The notes: generated by a model not told the origin, from the sequence alone. 64,000 bases of DNA from Gambelia wislizenii (GCA_030847615.1 JAUMIR010000005.1:111939116-112003115); one strand, 5' to 3'. Counted from the stretch's first letter, positions 11,310 to 22,272 are shown. Numbers and translations: made by a program.

Positions 11310-12437
11310 CATAGAGTTGTAATGCTATGGCAGAGCTTGAAGAAGACGACAACATCTATATACGTTAGCGTACTGAGGGTAGCTTGTTTAACTTAAGCCG
11401 TCTGAGGGCTCACACTAAGACTCTAAACTATCTAGTCCGTGAGCTGCTCATCGCTGATGATGCTGCCCTTGTTGCCCACACAGAAGCAGCTCTGCAGCGC
11501 CTAACATCCTGCTTTGCAACAGCTGCAGAGCTGTTTGGGCTGGAAGTCAACCTGAAGAAAACAGAAGTTCTTTACCAGCCTGCACCAAAGGACGAACACC
11601 ACCATCCCCACATTGCCGTTGGCAAATCTGTGCTCAAGTCCGTTCAGCAGTTCACCTACCTGGGAAGCATCATCTCCTCAGATGCCAAGATTGACAAAGA
11701 GATCGATCACAGATTAGCAAAGGTATATAGTGCATTTGGAAGACTTCACAAAAGAGTCTGGAGCAATAAACACCTGAGTCAAAGCACAAAAATCAGTGTG
11801 TATAGAGCCATTGTACTGTCTATCCTCCTTTATGGATCTGAAACATGGGTCACCTATCGCCACCACCTACGACTCCTCAAGCGCTTTCATCAGTGCTGTC
11901 TACGCACAATCCTAAATATACACTGGACTGACTATGTAACGAATGTTGCTGTCCTTGAGCAAGCAGGGATCACCAGCATTGAGGCCATGATATTGAGAAC
12001 ACAGCTGCGCTGGGCAGGGCACATTTCTAGGATAGAGGACCATCGCCTCCCAAAAATACTACTGTACAGTGAACTCGCCATGGGTCAGCGTAAGAGGGGC
12101 ACTCCAAAAAAGCGATACAAAGACTCCCTGAAACAACATCTCAGGCTCGGCCAAATTGATCACCAACAGTGGTCCGCCCTGGCCTCACATCGGGAGGCAT
12201 GGAGACGCACAATCCACAATGCTGCAGCCTTATTTGAGAACTCACGCTGAACAAGTCTTGAAGAGAAATGACAACGCAAAAAGAATCACAACCCAAAAAC
12301 ATCACTCAAGGAGACCTTCTGCTGTGCTTTCTGCAACCGGACTTGTTTATCTCGGATTGGCCTTTTTAGTCATCAGCGCGCTTGCAGAAAGTGCGGATGA
12401 GTCCTTCCTGAATCTTCATTTGCGAAGAAAAGCCAGA
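11310..12437 (+). mobile_element. 5'-truncated RTE-like LINE with zinc-finger C-terminus, copy 1
   Basis: Homology to a non-LTR reverse transcriptase begins near 11310 and runs to a 3' UTR ending in GAAGAAAAGCCAGAGA at about 12437. The second copy at 18941-19434 ends with the same words followed by GA repeats, which suggests a GA-type microsatellite tail for this family. The 5' part (endonuclease, RT fingers) is missing, as expected from incomplete target-primed reverse transcription. I place it near the RTE group from its thumb-domain motifs (SETW, LRWAGH, RMED-type); the exact clade is not certain. Confidence 0.85.
11384..12250 (+). pseudogene. Reverse transcriptase C-terminal half of RTE-like LINE, broken
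   Basis: An open frame of 288 codons covers the RT palm motif C, thumb and beyond. The catalytic box reads IADD (residues 23-26); both aspartates are kept, with I where F or Y is usual. Further motifs in order are LEVNLKKTEVL (about 52-62), FTYLGSIIS (about 89-97), LLYGSETWV, RFHQCCLRTIL, LRWAGHISRIEDHRLPK and RGTPKKRYKDSLKQH. Homology continues upstream of the first ATG with an in-frame TAG at about 11366. Downstream the frame is lost after LFENSR, and the zinc-finger segment kept in copy 2 is in another frame. The start codon is therefore not a real start. The protein would act in the nucleus on LINE RNA at a nicked target, but this copy cannot encode a full enzyme. Confidence 0.88.
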
Positions 12438-12439
12438 GA

Positions 12440-12800
12440 CTTCAAAGGGGGTGGGAGATACCACAGTTTTCTCCAGTGATCCAAGAGATTCTTACACAGG
12501 TTCTGACTGGATGCAAAAGACAATTGAGGAAACAAACACAGATCTCTCAGGGTTTTCAGTAGTAAGAACCATACTGTCTGAAAGTCCATCAATATTTTAT
12601 GAGCCTTCAGGATTTTGACTCCTCCCATTTCCTTCATTTCTAGACAGTTTTCCTCTACATATAGCAGAGAGACTAAAGAGGTAGGCAATTAAAATTGTGG
12701 AGAAAGGTACCATGACACTTTTAAAAAATCAGTGGTAGTGGCAAAGAAATCTATATGGGGAGATATGTACTAAAACTCAAAAGGAACAGACTAATAATAT
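12440..12800. other. No recognisable feature
   Basis: Short unique-looking stretch between two transposable elements; no coding or repeat hallmark seen. Confidence 0.4.
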
Positions 12801-12803
12801 GAA

Positions 12804-13309
12804 GTCGAAGGCTTTCACGGCCGGCATCCATAGATTTTCCTTGGGGGTTTTTCCGGGCTGTGAGGCCATGTTCTGGAAAAGTTTATGTTCTGCCTGCATC
12901 TGTGGCTGGCATCCTCAGAGAATGGTTGGGTAGGAGTGGGGGATTTATATACTGTGAAGAAACCATAAAACCCTAAAAGTTAACAAAATCTGGCTGCCAG
13001 TCCTGAAAAACACTAAAATCAGATCTCAGCACTTGCAAATGAACTCCACCCAGGGACAGGGTGATTTCCAGCAGATAATGAACCATTAACCAACCATTAG
13101 CCAAACAGACACTAATCCTCCTTGCATATCTCCACCCAAAAACTAGCCATTCAAATACACAAATTTACATATCCTCCCTAACAGGGGTTAACAGTATATA
13201 AACCCCACACACACTCCTACCCAACCATTTTCTGAAAATGTCAGCCACAGATGCAGGCAAAACACATGGCCTCACAGCCTGGAAAAAAAAGCCCCAAGGA
13301 AAATCTAAA
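12804..13309. repeat. Interspersed repeat with about 120-bp inverted ends (GAAGGCTTTCACGGCCGG family)
   Basis: The left end carries GTCGAAGGCTTTCACGGCCG, a phrase typical of a very common squamate repeat. The left arm (12832-12960: TAGATTTTCCTTGGGG, GCTGTGAGGCCATG, GCCTGCATCTGTGGCTG, ATGGTTGGGTAGGAGT, GGTTTATATACTG-like) is matched in inverse by the right arm ending at 13309. By-eye identity of the arms is near 80 per cent. The middle holds no gene. The class is unknown to me; Penelope-like and DNA-transposon origins are both possible. Confidence 0.65.
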
Positions 13310-14270
13310 CTATAACGTGTTTGGATTAAAATGCAAAACATTTTTTAATGGTGGATTTTTAATACCTCATAATAGCTGCAAGAGTGTTGTCAAGCATGGT
13401 CCATTTTATGGATCTTGCTGAACACTCATTTCACTATCACCACTGAAAAATCAATGTTTATCCACCAGATCTGCTTCTCTTAGTCATCAAACATGCATGA
13501 TTTTGAATATTCACCCATAGTTGAGGGGCTAGGTCAGATTACACTGGGGGGAGCCCTGAAGCACTTGCCCAAATAGATCACCCTTTGTGTGAGAGCTGGT
13601 TGTTGCTGTGGCAGATCAAGTTTGGTGGTAGTGTCAGGCTAGGAGCCTTACTGAGGCCAGAGCCAGGCTCTTTCAGGCTTGAAGGAGTGAGCAGATCTAC
13701 ACATTCCCCTTGGCTGTATTCCAGCTGGCTTGGCTAATGTCTGTAGCTCAGAGGCAGTAATTCCTAACCATCACCCACTTCTTCAGTCACAGTTCAGTGA
13801 AAAATGGATCTGGAGTGGGCAGTTAATACTTTCCAAATTTTGGAGAGTATTTCTTTCTTAATTGCATCCAAGTACAAGAAGTGTATGTGTGGTGGGGGTA
13901 GTGGCAGTGTCAGCAGCACTAGAGGGTCCCTAGCTACTGGGGGCCCTGGAGCATTTACTCCAATCAACTATTGGGGGGGGGACACTACATGCAACAAGTT
14001 AGCCATTTTGACATCCATTTTCAGCATGCAGGATATTGTTTTATTTCTTCTCTTTTAAAAAATGGTGGGAGTAAATACACAATCCTTTCATTTGCATCCT
14101 GAAAGGGTGAAGTAGAGGGGAAATTTTGAATGAACTGCCTGATTTTTTTTTTTTTTTTAATCTAACAGTAAGGGGCTGTGAAGGCAAAAAATGCCTTTCC
14201 ATAGCTGGAAGGAAGGCTTGTCCAACCCTGTTCACTGCCTCAAAAATGGTAACATAAAATATAATAAATC
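13310..14270. other. No recognisable feature
   Basis: Contains a G-run near 13973 and a T-run near 14144. No gene or named repeat was recognised. Confidence 0.4.
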
Positions 14271-14274
14271 CATA

Positions 14275-14575
14275 TCCTCAGTTTGGCAGGGACAAATGTT
14301 GATTAATCTTCTGTCATCTCATTTTTTCAACTGTTATCGTGTCCCAGTTTATCTCTCCTACCACTTTCAGCCTTCATGTTCATTTTACTTAAATTGTTGT
14401 AAACTGAGTTCAAAGTGGAAACACAGTTGCACTCAATTAACTCAGCAGGGTGAGAGGAGAAAAGGCACAACGTTAGCCTTACCAGTAGGCTCAGGCAAAA
14501 GCAACCTGCTGTGGCCCCTCCTAGCTTGTGTATAAGAACATTACACATGCATTAATACCTTTTGCCATATTGGCC
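14275..14575 (-). repeat. Unclassified dispersed repeat (TTGCTTTTGCCTGAGC), copy 1
   Basis: The reverse complement of this block aligns along about 280 bp with 41350-41650. Shared words include AGAACATACA/AGAACATTAC, GCTAGGAG, TTGCTTTTGCCTGAGCCTAC, CTGCTGAGT, GAACTCA, GGGACA and GAAAAAATGAGATGACAGA. No terminal repeats, tRNA head or coding motif was seen, so the class is open. Confidence 0.65.
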
Positions 14576-14579
14576 ACAC

Positions 14580-14920
14580 TCTGCTATTGCTTGGCTACAC
14601 ATGTCGAAGTTTTCATCTGTAGAATGTTAGAGGCTATGAAGATCAGTTAAAAAAACAACCAAAACTAACCCCAAAACCTAGATTGTTGTATGTTCCCCTG
14701 TGTCCAAGCAGCACGGACTACAAAGTTCTAGATAAAATGTTCCTGAGGTTAATTTCCTTTCCATTAGAGAGCACTGAAAACTTAGAGTGACTTCACAATA
14801 TTTGTCTTATTTCCAAACATACAAGAAAGACTTACATGAGTCTCCTATAAACGAGCTGTGGGCACCCATGGGCAGACCTCTCACCCCACAAAGACAGACA
14901 CCTCACCATCTCTTTGATTG
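14580..14920. other. No recognisable feature
   Basis: Short spacer before a CR1 3' end; nothing recognised. Confidence 0.4.
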
Positions 14921-15009
14921 TGATTTCCTGCGTGGCAGGGGGTTGGACTGGATGGCCCTCGTGGTCTCTTCCAACTCTGCAATTCTATGATTCTATGATT
15001 CTATGATTC
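14921..15009 (+). mobile_element. CR1 LINE 3' end
   Basis: The block reads GATTTCCTGCGTGGCAGGG, then TTGGACTGGATGGCCCTCG, TGGTCTCTTCCAACTCTGC and three near-perfect copies of ATTCTATG, the 8-bp 3' repeat that marks CR1 elements. Only about 90 bp is present, an extreme 5' truncation. The sequence is little decayed, so the insertion looks fairly young. Confidence 0.9.
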
Positions 15010-17590
15010 CAAAATCCAACTAGAGCCTCTGAACAAGCTCTTTTTCTCAGTGGCTTTTCATGTTCCCCTTCCAGTTTCCAACAAAAAATGGAACAACTGT
15101 TTCCAATGTACAGCAATCAAGCACTTGTCACAGGCCAAAGGAGTTACTTCTTGTTCCATGCATGTTTCTATAATGGTAAACAGGAATCCACTAGTATGTG
15201 GGAGAGTATCATGATAAAAGCAGTTTTGAGGTGAGATTTCATTTAAGAGCAAATCACAGCAGGCAAACAAAGGAAATCTGTCTTCACAGCATGCTATGGC
15301 TCCAACCAACACCTCCCTCTGCCTCCCCTCACACACAACTGAATGTGCACTTGCTATTTGTATATTAAAAACATTAACAGAACTGCAAATAAGGCCCTAG
15401 TTCATATATATTTGGTCTTCAAATCTCACCCATGCAGATTACCCAACAGACATCTATATCAGAAGTGGGAAACATCTGGTCATTCAAATGGTTTGGACTT
15501 CATCTCCAAGAAACCCAGCCAGCATGACCAAAAGTAAGGGATTAAAGAACTTGTAGCTAAAATATTTATTCAACCCTATCCCTTATTTACAGGAATACAT
15601 GTTCTTTTGTCAGCTACTAATTCACTATATTCAACTTTGCCAGGGCAATATGAAAGATGCAAAGAATATGCATAAACATTTTCTTCTAAACAAGAAAGTG
15701 TCTCAACACCTTGAAAAAAAATTATTGGTGAAATGGTCAACTGCCCCCCCCCAAAATGCATCAATATTTTTAAAAATGTGCAGAGAGTCCTGTACAGTTA
15801 TTCAGGAGGAGAACTATCTGAACTGCAAGAACAAAAGAACAGAGATTTACATCCCTAACGCTATACAAGTCAATCTGAATCCTTTGGAAGAATAGCAAGG
15901 TTAAAGCCAAAAGGAAAACAACACTTGCTTTTAACAACACAGCACACTCAAAGCAGAGCATTTTCATGGTTAGTAGTATATGGCTGTCAACAAGAGGATG
16001 GCATAATGGATTGTAATAATTTTCCACAGACTAAGGAGGGGCCTTGCAGAAAATGGTTAATTCTAGATGACAGCGCCTGCTGAGCCAGTAAAGGACACAT
16101 TCTTATAAGGAAACTGCAGAGAAAGGTTGGTGATGAAATGTTCACTTTAAAATAAATAAATAAACCAAAACAGCTGGCTCAGCAGACAGGCTGCAGCTAA
16201 TAAAACCATCACATGAGCTGTCAAGCCATGAAAAATACTAAAAGGAAAAAAAAATCACAGTAAATGAAAGAAAAACATGCATGTTACAGGTGGAACAGCT
16301 GTACAAGCAGATCATTCCATAACTAACATGTTTATCAAATCTATCTAGGAGCATGTGTGTGTATACCTTAGTAGAAGTGTCGGGGGTAGTATATTTTTTG
16401 TGTTTCACCTTGCTCGCTATAACAAAAGCTGTAGTCCAACTGTACACCATGTCCCTCCATTCCATGTCAATTATTTCCACCAAACCATCTGTTGTCTTAT
16501 ATGAAATGACCTATCAGTCATCCTTTGTCATTCCTGCCTCTTTTTTCATCCAGTTCCCTTCATCATCTACCTATTGTCAAGCATCAGACTGCAAACTCTT
16601 TGGAGCAGTAATCTCTCTCTCTCTCTCTCTGCTGTAACTATGACCAGCTTTTGTATCTAATAAACAAATATTCTCTAAAATATTGGTCTTGTAGCTGGAA
16701 ATGTGTTTCCTTCTCCCAGTATAAGGTGACCTCTCAGTAATGCTCAAGCTCTGTAACTACTCAGACATTACATTTCATCTCTACTATATCCATGTTACTC
16801 AAACAATATAATGTTTCCACCTTCTGACTTTCACCACCACCAGTGACCAGAACTGTGGATAAACATATTTACATAATTCAGTTAAAAACAAGATGGGTGC
16901 CAGAGACCATGTAAAAGCATCTCCAGAAATGACCATCAGTTGGCCACACCAGCTTTTTCTTCTTTGTTACTCTGCTGGAACAAGTGGGAAGTAGTCACCA
17001 ATAAAAAGGAGAAAGTAACAGCAATTTTTAAGTGGACAGAGATCTCTAGATACTCCTTTCTCTTGAAAGCTCATGGGTAGAAGGATAACTTTGACTCCCC
17101 ATGCTTTGGGCTGCAATTCCATACATTACGGGTGTGAGGCATCTTCCAGAAATCCAAACCCACTTGAAGAGCTACTGGTTCCCAGCCATGTAACAGAGTG
17201 AAGATAATATTGTCAGTAGCTGTGCATACAACTGTACTGTACATGAGTCAACATTTCTTATGTGATAACTACCCACCCTCATTTGTACACCTGGCATACA
17301 TCTACATGACAGCTGCTGCTGAACTAGTAACACACTTTGAATTAAAAGGTCAAGAATGAATGTGGACATGGATATGGTAGCAACAAGCAGCACCTCTACA
17401 GTATGGATTAAGACCTGGGAAAACAGAAACCAAGATAAGGGTTCCAAGGGATTCTCACAGGTGCCAAGGGATACTACAGGTTACAAGAAAAACAGATGCC
17501 CTGATGCACCTGTTTTCAGATGCACTGAAAAGAAGGATAGGCAATACCAGTTTGGAAAAGGTAATGCTTAGAAACATTTCCCATACAACA
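15010..17590. other. Mostly unassigned; MITE scrap and (TC)n
   Basis: At 15470-15533 a fragment with CATCTGGTCATTC, GGACTTCATCTCCAAGAA and CCCAGCCAGCATG resembles the CATCTGGAGG-type MITE. A (TC)n run of about 20 bp lies at 16612-16630. The remaining DNA has many short open frames on both strands but no recognisable protein motif. Confidence 0.35.
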
Positions 17591-17779
17591 TTACATAATT
17601 ACAGTATACTAGCTATACCCAGTGTAACAAACACCGTTATCTACATATATAAAACACTTTGGTATGTTTCCGTTCCCACTCTGCTGATTGGCCACTTAAG
17701 AAAAATGTCAAGAGTACCATCATTTGACACATTAATATATAAGTTTTCAAATCAACTATAAAGGCTAGTTTCATGGCAA

Positions 17780-18360
17780 GAGCCCCTCTACCACCACATA
17801 TACACACAGACACAGACACACAATGCTAGACAGACACACACCAGGTGCATCAGGATGCAAGGGCCCCTCCACCACCGTGGAACCACATGTATACACACAC
17901 CACACCATACGCACGCGTGCACACACACACCAGACTACACACACACATGTGCCAGGAAACGAGAGCCCCTCTGTTGCTGCCATGCAACTGCACATACATG
18001 CACACACCAAGCTACAAACACAGAAACACACACACACGACACTACACACACACCAGGTGCACCAGGACATGATAGCCCCTCTGCTGCCACCATGCAACCA
18101 TGTGTGCACACACACCACACTACACATACACACACCATGCATGCCAGGACATGAGAGCCCCTCCACCACTGCCATGGAATCACACAAACACCCATTGCTA
18201 CACACACTCCACACCACATACATGCCATGCACACCAGGATGTGAGAGCCCCTCCATCACTGCCATACTACACACACCTCCATACTACACACACCCACACT
18301 ACATCTCCAATGCTACACACACACACACGTGTGCCAGGATGTGAGAGCCCCTCCACCACC
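17780..18360. repeat. CA-rich minisatellite, 80-110 bp units
   Basis: Seven starts of the unit motif GAGAGCCCCTCCACCAC lie near 17780, 17861, 17962, 18071, 18151, 18243 and 18341, giving spacings of about 81, 101, 110, 80, 92 and 98 bp. Each unit then has a GCCATG-type word, a variable ACACAC-rich stretch, and ends with CCAGGATGTGA or similar. Length differences sit in the CA-rich part. Overlapping open frames on both strands come from the repeat and are not genes. Confidence 0.93.
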
Positions 18361-18471
18361 ATGTTTAGAAAGGACTTGAAGCTTTCCACATATTTCTGCC
18401 CCCAGTGTGCTGATTCTGGCCCCAGTGTGCTGATCCAACAGGAAGCTTTGATTGGTTGGGAAATTTCCTAC

Positions 18472-18881
18472 TGTCAGGGGTCCAGGGCATCAGCGGCAGA
18501 GCCTAGGAGCAGAGATGCCAGGGCCGGGCAAGGAACACAAGAGTCAGTCCAAAGTCCAGGCAAGGTCAAAATTAAGCCAAAGTTAGAGCACATATCCAAG
18601 GCCAAGGCCCAGCTACAGACAGCACATAAGGCCCCAGTCCAAGAAGCACAGACAGAACAGAAGACAATGATGTGATGACCAAGACTGAGGGCCAAATACC
18701 ACTCTTAAATAGAAGTTCCCCTGGCTGCTTCAGGTGTGCTTCATGATCGCAGCCAGCTGCATCTGATAGCTTGGCCCTGGTTCTTCCAAGATTCCCACAG
18801 CCAGGGCCTAAGTCTGCAAAGAGGCTGTGCTGGCTGCTGCAGCCAGGGGCCTAGTCCTGTGAGGAAAGGTGGATCCTGACA
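18472..18881. mobile_element. Putative solo LTR
   Basis: A 410-bp block begins TGTCAGGGGTCCAGGGC and ends GGATCCTGACA, giving the TG...CA ends and the short inverted repeat TGTCAGG / CCTGACA expected of an LTR. The flanks are CCTAC on the left and CCTAA on the right, a 4-of-5 match to a target duplication. A possible TATA-like CTTAAATAG lies near 18703 on the plus strand. No internal gag or pol is attached. A Ty3/gypsy or retroviral origin cannot be separated by eye. Confidence 0.65.
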
Positions 18882-18940
18882 CCTAAGCAGGCCAATCAGC
18901 ACACTGAAAATGGCAACACACCCAAGAGAATTATATATAT

Positions 18941-19434
18941 TCTCTCTCTCTCTGGCTTTTCTGCGCAAATGAAGATTCAGGAAGGACTCATCCCACATTT
19001 TCTGCAAGCACACTGATGACTAAAAAGGCCAATCCGAGATAGACAAGTCTGGTTGCAGAAGGCACAGCAGAAGGTCTCCTTGGGTGATGTTTCCAGGTTG
19101 TGATTCTTTCTGCGTTGTCGTTTCTCTTCAAGACTTGTTCGGCGTGAGTTCTCAAATAAGGCTGCAGCATTGTGGATAGTGCATCTCCATGCCTCCCAAT
19201 GTGAGGCCAGGGCAGACCACTGTTGGTGATCAATTTGGCCGAACCTGAGATGTTGTTTCAGGGAGTCCTTGTATTGCTTTTTTGGAGCGCCCCTCTTATG
19301 CTGACCCATGGCGAGTTCACCATAGAGTAGTATTTTTGGGAGGCGATGGTCCTCCATCCTAGAAACATGCCCTGCCCAGCACAGCTGTGTTCTCAATATC
19401 ATGGCCTCAATGCTGGTGATCCCTGCTTGCTCAT
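18941..19434 (-). mobile_element. 5'-truncated RTE-like LINE with zinc finger, copy 2
   Basis: On the minus strand this aligns with about 11955-12437 of copy 1, from EQAGITSIEAM to the shared 3' UTR words GATGAGTCCTTCCTGAATC and GAAAAGCCAGAGAG. It ends in (GA)n then an AT run (18931-18950), the likely 3' microsatellite tail. It is more heavily 5'-truncated than copy 1 but keeps its reading frame better. Confidence 0.87.
18977..19434 (-). pseudogene. RTE-like LINE C-terminal fragment with C2HC zinc finger
   Basis: The homologous part of the frame is about 150 codons and is uninterrupted to the stop. It contains LCWAGHVSRMEDHRLPKIL, a GAPKKQYKDSLKQHLR segment, a WSALASHWEAWR segment and a basic KRQRRKN linker. 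It ends with a zinc-finger-like unit, CAFC-x12-H-x3-C. That finger follows the thumb region and may bind nucleic acid at the insertion site; this role is inference from other LINEs. The RT catalytic box is absent, so the fragment has no enzymatic activity. The first residues of the open frame, upstream of EQAGITS, are chance sequence from the flank. Confidence 0.85.
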
Positions 19435-19439
19435 GCATT

Positions 19440-21415
19440 TGTATGCAGATGTACCAAAGACACAGCACATATGTTTCCCATTACAAAACTCCATTTCAAG
19501 AAGCTTGGGAAAAGGAGAGAATTGAAGAACACCAGCCCACAATTAGTATTAACAACATTTTGAAAAATACCTCCAGACAGGGGGAAAATAGGAAGACTGA
19601 TTTGTCAGGAACTGGGTCCAAATAAGTCAGGATGACCTGTTTCTGGTAAATTCAGACAAAACCAATGTACTGTATACTACAAAAGCTTCTATTATTACTG
19701 GTGAAGCAAAGGTTGCCTCCTCTCTTATAGACACTGGGAGACAGTCCAGCACAGAAAAGCTTCAGAGAAGGTTTTACACCTCAGCTGCACCTGGCAATGT
19801 TTATGTAGTGCAGGTGTAGACCTCTTAATATGCAGCCATTACAAACCACATGTGTTAAGTGTTTAAACCATTTGCTCTTAGCAACATGAAAAAAAGTGAC
19901 AGGCTTTGAGACAAGGCACATCTCTCTCCCTCTGTGTGTGTGTGTGTTATATATGTATGTGAAACAGCTTTTGCAGCATGGCAAATAGTGCCCCTAAGGA
20001 ATGCAAAGTGGCTGCTCAAGACAGGCAGTGCAATTTCCATTATCCAAGAACACAAAACAAGATTTAAAAGCAAGCTCACTTGTATGACACGTCACACTGG
20101 AAAACAAAATTACCACTGCTTAATACTGCATGGTGATGCAAACTGCTTTCTCACACAGTCCTGTGTTTCTTCCTTTTAACATGCACGTTAAGTACGCCAC
20201 ACCACAGAGAATTGCCCCTGAGTAACACCCTCTGCCAAAGCAGGTTCTTACCAAACCGTATTCATTAGAAAACTGGCGGATGGGGGAAAATGCCTGCTTC
20301 AGGAATGGACTGTTCTTTTCCTAGAGAGTTTTAAAGAGCTCATGGAGAATTTTGCCTCCAAAAATTACATCGCTGAGAGGCTGGAGAATTTTGCCTCCAA
20401 GGATTACATCGCTGAGGGGCTTACTTTGGGCATCCGGCTGTTTCAAATGCCTGGAAGGACCAAGAGGAGATCATAGCAAAATAATATATTCAGCTCATTC
20501 TAGAAGTATATGAACTGTAGTTCTAGCACAGCATGGACAGCAGTTAGCCCTCAGTCTAATTTCTAAAGGCTTCTTCAAGCCCTCTGGAAAGATCCATCTG
20601 TCATATGATTGACAGCTTGCTAACTGGGAAGTGGAAGGGAGACAGAAAGGGTGATGAAAGAAAGACTGAGGAAATAGAATGGCGCTGTAAGCTTTGGACC
20701 CTGGTATCTATCACCACAAACTTCAGTCCACTCCCATCCAGCCTCAGGCAGCTTGCAGATTATCCCAGAGGAAATGTGGCTTTCAAGAGGACACAAGGGG
20801 GAAATTATACTCAAGCCTTATTCTAATATCTCAGTTAAAGATTAATGCTTTCCACGTAGAACTAAGTCTTCTGTGAATACCACATGAAACAGGGTACAAT
20901 TACATTACACCTCTTATTCCTCCCACAGATCAATTGGATACTGTTGTAGCACTGGACAGAGCTCAGAAGGTTGTTGTTGGTGGTGGTGGTGGTGGTTCCC
21001 AAAATCCACCATGCCCACTGGCCATGCTCTCTGACATATTCTGGGAGCTGTAGACCCCAAACTCAAGTTCTGCACTTAACTGTTTACACATGACAGGGCC
21101 AGCCCAGGATACTTTGTTGTCTCAAGAAAAGGTCAAGATGATGTCACTCCCCATTCCACCCACAGAAGCCAACTGGACTGACAGGTCTTATTTTGACAGT
21201 TGTGATGGGAGAGCATCCTCTAGACAGTGGGATAGTTTCTCAAGGGAAGGGCACATCTACAAAGTCTATATTTGCAAATAGCCTCACTTTCCCCAACTGT
21301 AGTTCATAGACTATAGGCCATGCCTGGTTCTGCCAAGGTTTTTTTGGCTTTGGTTTTTAGTGACTGAATCTATCTTTTTCTTTCCACTCATACCCTTGTC
21401 TGTGTACAGGTTTTA
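19440..21415. other. Mostly unassigned; short TG and TGG runs
   Basis: (TG)n lies near 19933-19947 and (TGG)n near 20972-20997. A fragment at 20990-21062 (CCATGCCCACTGGCCATGC, TCTGGGAGCTGTAGACCCC) may be a decayed CATCTGGAGG-type MITE. A 39-bp tandem duplication at 20342-20419 is listed separately. No gene was recognised. Confidence 0.35.
20342..20419 (+). repeat. 39-bp tandem duplication, in frame
   Basis: Two adjacent 39-bp units differ at only a few bases; each holds GAGAATTTTGCCTCCAA and ATTACATCGCTGAG. In the frame beginning at 20342 each unit reads as ENFASK-x-YIAE, and the frame stays open to a TAG at about 20476. A pyrimidine run followed by TAG (about 20312-20328) lies just upstream and could pass for a splice acceptor. 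This is weak evidence for an exon; I do not recognise the peptide. Confidence 0.5.
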
Positions 21416-21419
21416 AACT

Positions 21420-21535
21420 GTTGTTGCTGGTGGTGATGATGATAATGATGATGATGACGTGTGCCTTCAAGTCATTCTGACTTATGGTGACCCTAAGGCG
21501 AACCTATCACAAGAATTTTCACAATACAGAAACCT
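21420..21535 (-). mobile_element. MIR-like SINE, 3' part only
   Basis: A GATGAT-type run is followed by GTGTGCCTTCAAGTCATTC, GACTTATGGTGACCCTAAG and GCGAACCTATCAC, the complement of the tail shared with the other SINEs here. The core and tRNA-type head are missing. Confidence 0.75.
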
Positions 21536-21881
21536 ATTTCCCCCATTGGCTAAAGCATGTTTAAATAGTGTATGCAAGCATACCAAATACATACATTTTC
21601 CTGTGTGCTTTTTTGGAATGCACACATCTTTCTGCAACGGTGGTTCTGCAATGGTGGTTCCATGCCAGTGGGGTGATGAATCTACTCCAGGGTTTAATCC
21701 AAACTTTAAAGGAGCGATTCAAACTTTAGGAATAAGGATCGACACTTTGGATAGAATAAAAAAAGCTTAGAATAAAAAAAAATACATAGCATAAGATTCT
21801 GGAACATAAACTATAATGAGGCAACAATCTGGGACCATGGAAAGCCTCGAATCTCACATTAAATCTCACTATGAAAACAAG

Positions 21882-22241
21882 GCTGTCGGTGACCTCCCAG
21901 AGGGCCTTTTCTGCTGCCGCTCCCAGATTATGGAATGGCCTGCTGGACGAGATCCGTAAAAAAGCTGTCAAGACGGATCTTTTCCGGCAGGCTTTTCCTG
22001 AATAACTATCCCGGCCCAAGACTCAGCTGTCCTTTCTAAGCGGCAACTAGATTTTTTAACCATTGTATGTTTTAATTTTTGTCTTTCTAATTTATATATT
22101 TTTAATTATTGTATGTTTTTAATCTTCTATAATTTAATATTATTTTAAGGGGTGGGTGGGTTAGGGTACTGGGACTATGGAGTTTTTATATTGTAAGCCG
22201 CCCCGATTGCGTTGCAGAGGGGCGGGATAGAAATAAAATTC

Positions 22242-22270
<29 letters not shown>
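21882..22270 (+). mobile_element. L2 LINE 3' end
   Basis: The block encodes the L2 C-terminal peptide (TSQRAFSAAAPRLWNGL-like, then AVKTDLFRQAFPE and a stop at about 22004). After it come a 3' UTR, the phrase TTGTAAGCCGCCCCGATTG, GGGGCGGGATAGAAATAAA and an (ATT)n tail at 22241-22270. All are features of the longer L2 at 61495-62935. It is severely 5'-truncated. Confidence 0.93.

Positions 22271-22272
<2 letters not shown>

Noticed and set aside
11103..11396. A 97-codon open frame across the purine tract just upstream of the RTE-like LINE.
   Set aside because: It is an E/G/R low-complexity read-through of the (GA)n microsatellite and joins unrelated flanks.
12860..13270. Hammerhead ribozyme in the GCCACAGATGCAGGC segment of the inverted-end repeat.
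   Set aside because: The core CUGANGA and GAAA boxes are not present in the needed form (CAGATGC and CAAAAC here); a structure search would be needed to revive the idea.
17771..18344. Several long overlapping open frames on both strands (up to 191 codons), rich in His, Thr and Cys.
   Set aside because: They are translations of the CA-rich minisatellite; all frames stay open because the repeat lacks stop codons. No conserved domain or start context supports a protein.
17780..18360. Repeats with variable spacers, considered as a CRISPR array.
   Set aside because: Units vary from 80 to 110 bp, the variable part is CA-rich rather than unique spacer sequence, there are no cas genes, and the context is a vertebrate genome.
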